From the NCBI RefSeq assembly GCF_030689645.1, contig NZ_JAUYFU010000048.1, forward strand, positions 124,001 to 188,000: 64,000 nucleotides of DNA, in the 5' to 3' direction. Shown in pieces: positions 59,592 through 64,000 of this stretch. The position numbers and the translations under genes were made by a program. The notes beneath the pieces were generated by a model that made no database searches, had not been told where the DNA came from, and saw only the letters and a program-made list of their open reading frames with translations. Position 1 is the stretch's first letter. Each line of letters opens with the position of its first letter. Source of the stretch: Humidesulfovibrio sp. GTDB taxonomy: Bacteria; Desulfobacterota; Desulfovibrionia; Desulfovibrionales; Desulfovibrionaceae.

Positions 59592-60950
59592 CTACAGCAG
59601 ATCCAGTATGCGCCGGATCTTGCCCAAAAGCTCCTTGGAATCCTGCGCAAGAATGCGGATCATCGCCTCTTTGCCGGGACCTCCCATGTCCACCACGGCA
59701 TCGACCGTGCGCGGGGTGTTCGAGGCCTCAAGCGCCGCCTGGGTGCCCCAATCCATGGTGCCTCCCTCGCGGCCAAGACCATCGCTCGGTTCGTCGGCCC
59801 GGTCAAAGCCTGCGCAAGTCATCCCCGTGCGCTTAAGGGAAGCCAGGGTCTGGTCGTTGCAGGCGATGTTCAGCGAGCAGGTAAGACGAGCGTTATACTT
59901 ACGCGCCGCAAGCAGCACGCGCGCCATGTGCGAGGATGCGCCGAACTCCGGCCCGCCCGCGAGGATGACCTCGCCACGCCGGGTGCAGGTGATGCGTCCG
60001 CTGAAGGCGGCAATGTCCTGAGTGGTGGACGCATAGGGCAAAGCCAGCACCAGATTGGAGCGCACCTCGGGAATAAGCTTGGCGAAGCGCGGCAGTTGTG
60101 CAAGCACCCTGCCCGTTTCGGCCAGCTCGTCCAGGGTGCCCAGTCGCGCCTGCTCCTTGAGCAATGGCACGGCGTGGTTGGGCGAACCGCCGCCCGTGCC
60201 CACGGAGTAGCTGGATCGCAGAGCCGCATGAAGATAAAGCTGGGACTTGCGCACGCTGGCGAGCATGTCGTGCCCCTGGCCAAGGTGCGCGGCGATGGCC
60301 GCAGACAGGGTGCAGCCCGTGCCGTGGAGATTCTTGGTATCCACCCTGCTCTGCATGAGCGGAAGCGGCTTCTGGCCCGGCGTCACGTACCAGTCGGTGG
60401 AGGCCGGAGAGTCCATGTGCCCGCCCTTGATGAGCACGGCCTTGGGCCCCATGGCCAACAGCCGCTCGGCGGCCTCGCAGATGTCATGGGCGCTTTTGAG
60501 CGTAAGCCCGGTGAACAGCTCGGCCTCAGGGATATTCGGAGTAAGCAGGTCCGTTATTGGGAAGAGGTGGCGCACCATCTCGTTCACAGCTGACTCCTCC
60601 AACAAACGCGCGCCGGATTGCGCAACGCACACCGGGTCAACCACAAGCGGAAAGTCGCGGCGGGACAGTTGATCCGCCACTGCACGGATAATCTCGCCGG
60701 AGAAAAGCATGCCGGTCTTGGCGGCGCGCACTGTGAGGTCGGAGAGAACGGTGGCGAGCTGTTTGACAACAAAGTCCGGGGGCACGGCGTGAATGCCCGT
60801 GACGGCCACGGTATTCTGGGCAGTGAGGGCGGTGATGACCGAGGCTCCAAAGCCGCCCAGCATGTTGATTGTCTTAAGATCGGCCTGAATGCCGGCGCCG
60901 CCGCCGGAGTCAGACCCGGCGATGGTCAGAATGGTCGGACTATCGTGCAT
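59592..60950 (-). CDS. ThiD-ThiN fusion: HMP kinase plus thiamine-phosphate synthase
   Basis: The 452-residue protein joins two thiamin enzymes. The first part (about 1-260) is ThiD: TIAGSDSGGGAGIQADLKT, PNIPEAELFTG, ADP site and NLHGTGCTLSAAIAAHL, so it phosphorylates HMP and HMP-phosphate. The second part (about 275-450) resembles ThiN, a thiamine-phosphate synthase known from archaea and some bacteria, with the VRSNLVLALPYA and GSSHMARVLL-like blocks. It would replace ThiE. No TPP riboswitch motif is visible before it. The start is ATG 60950. Confidence 0.92.
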   Translation of the reverse strand: MHDSPTILTIAGSDSGGGAGIQADLKTINMLGGFGASVITALTAQNTVAVTGIHAVPPDFVVKQLATVLSDLTVRAAKTGMLFSGEIIRAVADQLSRRDFPLVVDPVCVAQSGARLLEESAVNEMVRHLFPITDLLTPNIPEAELFTGLTLKSAHDICEAAERLLAMGPKAVLIKGGHMDSPASTDWYVTPGQKPLPLMQSRVDTKNLHGTGCTLSAAIAAHLGQGHDMLASVRKSQLYLHAALRSSYSVGTGGGSPNHAVPLLKEQARLGTLDELAETGRVLAQLPRFAKLIPEVRSNLVLALPYASTTQDIAAFSGRITCTRRGEVILAGGPEFGASSHMARVLLAARKYNARLTCSLNIACNDQTLASLKRTGMTCAGFDRADEPSDGLGREGGTMDWGTQAALEASNTPRTVDAVVDMGGPGKEAMIRILAQDSKELLGKIRRILDLL

Positions 60951-61061
60951 GGGAATGCTTCCTCAGAAATTGTGCGGCCGAAACCCTGTGCCCAGTGTCG
61001 GACGCAAGAATACTTTGGCCGGATTAAAGGAATTGGAAGACCGAAGATATAGCAGCCCGGT

Positions 61062-61496
61062 CTAATTGCCGGTGCAGGTCAGCTTGACGTAGTCATCAAG
61101 GGATACGCCCCCCCAGGCCTTGCTGGTCCAGTAAGCAGTAGCCCAGATCATCAGCGCCGTGGCCTGCAAATCACTAAGGCGGCGCAGTTTGATCTCAAGA
61201 TTGCTGCGGCTGGCGCCCTGCATGATGTGCGCTTCACGCTCGTCACATGCGCTTTCAACCCGAAGCAGCAGGTACGCCTGTTTCGATTGATTCGGCAAAA
61301 GCCGCACATCTCGATGTGCTTCAAGGATGGTTTTGAGCTCAGCCGTGGTGAACTCCACAGACACGCCCCGGATCATCTTGAAAAAAACGTCCACGGCCCA
61401 CGGTAGGATAAATTCCGCACCCGCGCTCTTGGTCTTAAAAAAGTCCTTGAGCCACTTCTCGTGGTCGGTGCTAATCCTGGCGGCGACTTGCGGCAT
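61062..61496 (-). CDS. Hypothetical protein with possible RHH-like N-terminus
   Basis: I do not recognise this 144-residue protein. The first 32 residues (RISTDHEKWLKDFF, then a helix) faintly resemble a ribbon-helix-helix DNA-binding motif. The remainder is helical with basic segments and ends with VSLDDYVKLTCTGN. GGAGGAG stands close to the ATG. A palindrome overlaps its probable promoter, which would suit autoregulation. The ThiD-ThiN gene lies 111 bases downstream. Confidence 0.65.
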   Translation of the reverse strand: MPQVAARISTDHEKWLKDFFKTKSAGAEFILPWAVDVFFKMIRGVSVEFTTAELKTILEAHRDVRLLPNQSKQAYLLLRVESACDEREAHIMQGASRSNLEIKLRRLSDLQATALMIWATAYWTSKAWGGVSLDDYVKLTCTGN

Positions 61497-61534
61497 GTCT
61501 GCTCCTCCGGATAACTCGCGGGAGATGTATTCTC

Positions 61535-61562
61535 CCTATACTATATGGATAGCATCTATCAA
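61535..61562 (-). promoter_or_regulatory. Promoter with overlapping palindrome before the RHH-like gene
   Basis: TTGATA (61562-61557, minus) and TATAGG (61540-61535) are 16 bases apart. The inverted repeat GATAG-CAT-CTATC (61548-61560) overlaps the -35 and spacer, as expected for a repressor site. Confidence 0.45.
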
Positions 61563-61583
61563 GAGTAAATCTAGAGCAAATCC

Positions 61584-62330
61584 TCAATCTTCCTGCAAAC
61601 TGTCTCGCAACTGGCGAAACATCTGAACAACAAACTCTTGGGGGACTGGATCTCCGTCCACGCGCATCTCGGTGAGCTGAGTCACTTTATTGCCGTTGGG
61701 GGTGCGCAGCGCACGGGTCTCAAGAACATAGCATTTTCGGACCAGCGGACCGGAGATGGAAAGAGTGAGGCACCAACCGCCAAGGCACGCCTCCCAGCAT
61801 GAAGCGACTACGCGGGAATTTCTCGCTACAGTCTGGCCCACACCCTCGACGAGGCGCAAAAACCCAAAGAGGCTCAAAGCCTGTCCGGCGAGGTCAGTAA
61901 CGCCGAGAAACTCACCTTGTTGCGAACGCAACACCAGCGGTCGACTCAAGTGATCGTCAGGAGGAAAATACGGCGATTCATCGACAGCGAGTTTAGCGAG
62001 GGCCACAGTTACGCGGCCACGCTCCTCGTCCAAAGCGCGGCGCAAGGCCGCGACATCGGCTTCAAGCATTTGGATGCGCTCCGCTTGCGCCGCCTGCGCA
62101 AGACGCGCTTCCTCCCGCAACAGGGCCAGCTCACGTTGAAGGCGGCCCTGGGCCTCAAGGCTTTCGGAAACCTTCAAAAGCGCGCCATTCATGCACTGAA
62201 GGACGCCTTCAGCCAGAGCCGTAGACTCGCCAACCTCAATCCCGCCAGCCTGCTCAAACCGGCCCAACTGAGCAAAGCCAGCGGCGAGGTCGCGCTCAAG
62301 GTGGTCAAGGGACCAGTCAGCCTTGCCCAT
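61584..62330 (-). CDS. Hypothetical coiled-coil protein
   Basis: I do not recognise this 248-residue protein. A coiled coil spans about 50-115 (LEAQGRLQRELALLREEARLA, then more heptads). A globular C-terminal region follows (about 125-245), with cysteines in SCWEACLGGWC and a beta pattern CYVLETRALRT. It has no signal peptide. It lies between the HD-GYP regulator (166 bases upstream) and a promoter region, in the same direction as both neighbours. Confidence 0.65.
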   Translation of the reverse strand: MGKADWSLDHLERDLAAGFAQLGRFEQAGGIEVGESTALAEGVLQCMNGALLKVSESLEAQGRLQRELALLREEARLAQAAQAERIQMLEADVAALRRALDEERGRVTVALAKLAVDESPYFPPDDHLSRPLVLRSQQGEFLGVTDLAGQALSLFGFLRLVEGVGQTVARNSRVVASCWEACLGGWCLTLSISGPLVRKCYVLETRALRTPNGNKVTQLTEMRVDGDPVPQEFVVQMFRQLRDSLQED

Positions 62331-62495
62331 GCCAGCTCCCTCGGCCTAGACTGGGCGCAAAAGCCGCACACCTAAGCCTGCCTGCAAGAATTAATCGTGC
62401 ATACCGCATGCGACAGGTGATGTCTAGAGTTTTTATAAATTCTGGAGCTGTGTCTCAGCCAGATAGATCGGCAAAGGGGCAGGGAGGACTTGGCG

Positions 62496-63596
62496 CTACT
62501 CTTCTTGGTAACTTCGCTGAATCTCCAACACGAGGTCATAGTTGGCGATAAACACGTCATAAAGATCCGGATCGAAATGCTGGCCGCGGCCTGCGGCCAT
62601 TATTTCAAGTGACCGCTCGTTGCTCAGGGCCTGCTTGTAAGGACGCCGTGTGGTCAACGCGTCGAACACATCAGCCAGGGCGCAGATGCGGCCCGAGAGG
62701 GGAATCTCATGTCCGGAAAGCCCGTTAGGGTACCCGGTCCCGTCCCATTTTTCGTGGTGCGAAAGGGCAATCTCAGCTCCGGCGTCGAGATACTTTGAAG
62801 ACCCTCCACGCAAAATAGAGGCGCCGATCAAGGTGTGCCGCCGCATGACCAACCATTCGTCCTCGGTAAGCTTGCCGGGTTTGAGCAGGATGGCGTCGGG
62901 AATGCCCATTTTGCCGATGTCGTGCATTGGACTGCTGTTCAAAATGAGGTCAACCTGCTCCTCGTCAAGCCCGTGGCCTTTGGCGATGACGGCGCAATAC
63001 CGACTCATGCGCATGATGTGGCTGGCCGTGTCCTCGTCCTTGTATTCCGCTGCAGCCGACAGTTTATGGATGGTTTCCATATGGGCCTGGACTGTGGCCT
63101 GCCGAGCGCGCTCAAGGTCCGCCAGGGCCGAACGCAAGGCGCTGGTCTTTTCGGTGACCATCTGCTCAAGGTGAAGTTGATACTCTTTCACCTCGGAGTG
63201 GTATTTCTTCATGCGTAAAAGCGAAGCCATGCGAACACCTAGCTCGGTGGCGTCGATGGGCTTGGCGACAAAGTCATTGGCTCCTGCCTGGACAGCCTTT
63301 AGCCGGTCTTCTTTGGCGGAGAGGGCTGTCACCATGACGATGGGCAAGTCCGCGAACTCCGGCACTTCGCGTATGGCTCGCGCCACTGCAAAACCGTCCA
63401 TGCCGGGCATCATTATGTCGAGGAGAACAAGATCAATGCTCTTGTCAAGCAGTTGCAGGGCGGTCGGACCAGACTCCGCAGAAACGCAATCAAGCCCGTG
63501 GGCCTTGAGCAGACCCTCTAGGACCTTGCGATTAATCAATTCATCATCAACAACCAAAATACGATCGCGTCTCGCCTCGACAGTAAGTGATGTCAT
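62496..63596 (-). CDS. HD-GYP response regulator (c-di-GMP phosphodiesterase)
   Basis: The 366-residue protein joins a receiver domain (about 12-125, phosphorylated D60 in LLDIMMPGMDG) through a coiled coil (about 135-175) to an HD-GYP domain. The HD pair and lysine are in HDIGKMGIPDAILLKPG, the HHEKWDGTGYP block is complete, and the late DVFDALT is present. It should hydrolyse cyclic di-GMP in response to phosphorylation. ATG 63596 is chosen because GGGGTGAA stands ahead; 63629 is an upstream option. The kinase is not in the window. Confidence 0.95.
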   Translation of the reverse strand: MTSLTVEARRDRILVVDDELINRKVLEGLLKAHGLDCVSAESGPTALQLLDKSIDLVLLDIMMPGMDGFAVARAIREVPEFADLPIVMVTALSAKEDRLKAVQAGANDFVAKPIDATELGVRMASLLRMKKYHSEVKEYQLHLEQMVTEKTSALRSALADLERARQATVQAHMETIHKLSAAAEYKDEDTASHIMRMSRYCAVIAKGHGLDEEQVDLILNSSPMHDIGKMGIPDAILLKPGKLTEDEWLVMRRHTLIGASILRGGSSKYLDAGAEIALSHHEKWDGTGYPNGLSGHEIPLSGRICALADVFDALTTRRPYKQALSNERSLEIMAAGRGQHFDPDLYDVFIANYDLVLEIQRSYQEE

Positions 63597-63742
63597 TTTC
63601 ACCCCGGGATTAGTTCTGCTCGTGGGCATCTTTAATTGTTATGATAAATAATCAATTTTTGCACCCGGAATCAACCCCCTACGTACGACACAGGAAAAAC
63701 TCCTGCAAATCCGCTGGACGAATAGAGTATCAGCATAGTATA

Positions 63743-63755
63743 TCGTTTGAAACGA
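63743..63755. repeat. Short palindrome upstream of the HD-GYP gene
   Basis: TCGTTT-G-AAACGA is a perfect inverted repeat with a one-base centre in the 277-base gap between the divergent HD-GYP gene and the gene at 63874. It might be an operator. I find no strong promoter hexamers there. Confidence 0.3.
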
Positions 63756-63873
63756 ACGGGCTTCCCCTTTGCTCATGAATACTAAATCCAGGGCCGCACC
63801 TTTCTGCCCACCAAAATCCTAATATGGGCTTCCTTCCCCTGCCCAAGAAAACGCTCACAAACCTGGTGGAAGA

Positions 63874-64000
63874 ATGTTAGAAATTACCAAGATCGAAGTC
63901 GCGGAAGGCATTTTTTACATCACAATTCCCGACGCAGATGTGAACATTCTTTGCGGTTGCCCAGCGGACAGCGTCAAGCACTTAATGAAGCGCGGCCTCA
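63874..64000 (+). CDS. Unidentified protein, N-terminal part (cut by window end)
   Basis: ATG 63874 follows GGTGGAAG and opens a frame that runs past base 64000. The visible 42 residues contain VAEGIFYITIPDADVNILCGCP and SVKHLMKRGL. The ILCGCPADSVKHLM stretch reminds me of the N-terminus of metallo-beta-lactamase-fold or cyclic-nucleotide-linked proteins in sulfate reducers, but this is memory of low certainty. No domain can be assigned from so little sequence. Confidence 0.5.
   Translation, partial: MLEITKIEVAEGIFYITIPDADVNILCGCPADSVKHLMKRGL

Noticed and set aside
60951-61061. Possible TPP riboswitch before the ThiD-ThiN gene
   Set aside because: Neither the CTGAGA block nor the downstream conserved block is present in this region.

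Overview
The window looks like chromosome of a Desulfovibrio-type sulfate reducer (Desulfovibrionales, Desulfobacterota). This is inferred from moderately high GC, the gene order, a selenocysteine-type in-frame TGA, a manganese pyrophosphatase, a SH3-LptA fusion and protein texture. I see no IS element, prophage, CRISPR array, rRNA or integrase. Almost everything is ordinary housekeeping DNA, and the interest lies in recoding events and a few regulatory sites.

Region by region. (1) 1-5150, plus strand: end of lnt, prfB with its programmed +1 frameshift, a degenerate GGDEF protein, a MinD/FlhG-like ATPase, an HU protein, a probable UshA-like selenoprotein with an in-frame TGA and a hairpin behind it, then dapA and a terminator. 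(2) 5150-17031, minus strand: a long envelope and PTS locus, pyrG-kdsA-kdsC-lptC-lptA-lptB-rpoN-hpf-ptsN-rapZ-EIIA-EIIB-EIIC, then ppaC and a DUF2798-like protein. The EIIC start seems to require a one-base shift at a T9 run. (3) 17165-18487, plus: purQ and tadA. (4) 18661-20857, minus: rsfS, gpmI and a zinc-ribbon protein. (5) 21257-23440, plus: paaK, a double-ACT protein and an HPt protein. (6) 23518-29702, minus: uvrB, a K+ channel, ligA with a large insertion, and dapB. (7) 29791-34839: a hypothetical gene, crcB (minus), a CYTH protein and the N-end-rule set clpS-clpA-aat. (8) 34836-51179, minus: a long co-directional run pcm, mrp, pgsA, a small unknown, ftsB, a TPR protein, a lipoprotein, fbp, tsaD, trxA, trxB, bamD, an unknown, a second-type EF-G, cheA, cheR, cheB. 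(9) 51353-53225, plus: a CBS-domain protein and an M23 peptidase. (10) 53303-59503, minus: tRNA-Leu(UAG), tig, clpP, clpX, lon. (11) 59592-63596, minus: an HD-GYP response regulator, two unknown proteins and a ThiD-ThiN fusion. The window ends inside a plus-strand gene.

The genes form coherent sets. KdsA, KdsC and LptABC make and export lipopolysaccharide, with BamD and Lnt serving the same envelope. RpoN, PtsN, RapZ and mannose-type EII proteins form a regulatory PTS block. Tig, ClpP, ClpX, Lon, ClpS, ClpA and Aat form the protein quality-control machinery. DapA and DapB serve lysine and peptidoglycan synthesis. The standout candidate is the selenoprotein at 3312-4193, which a standard gene caller would split or truncate at the TGA.
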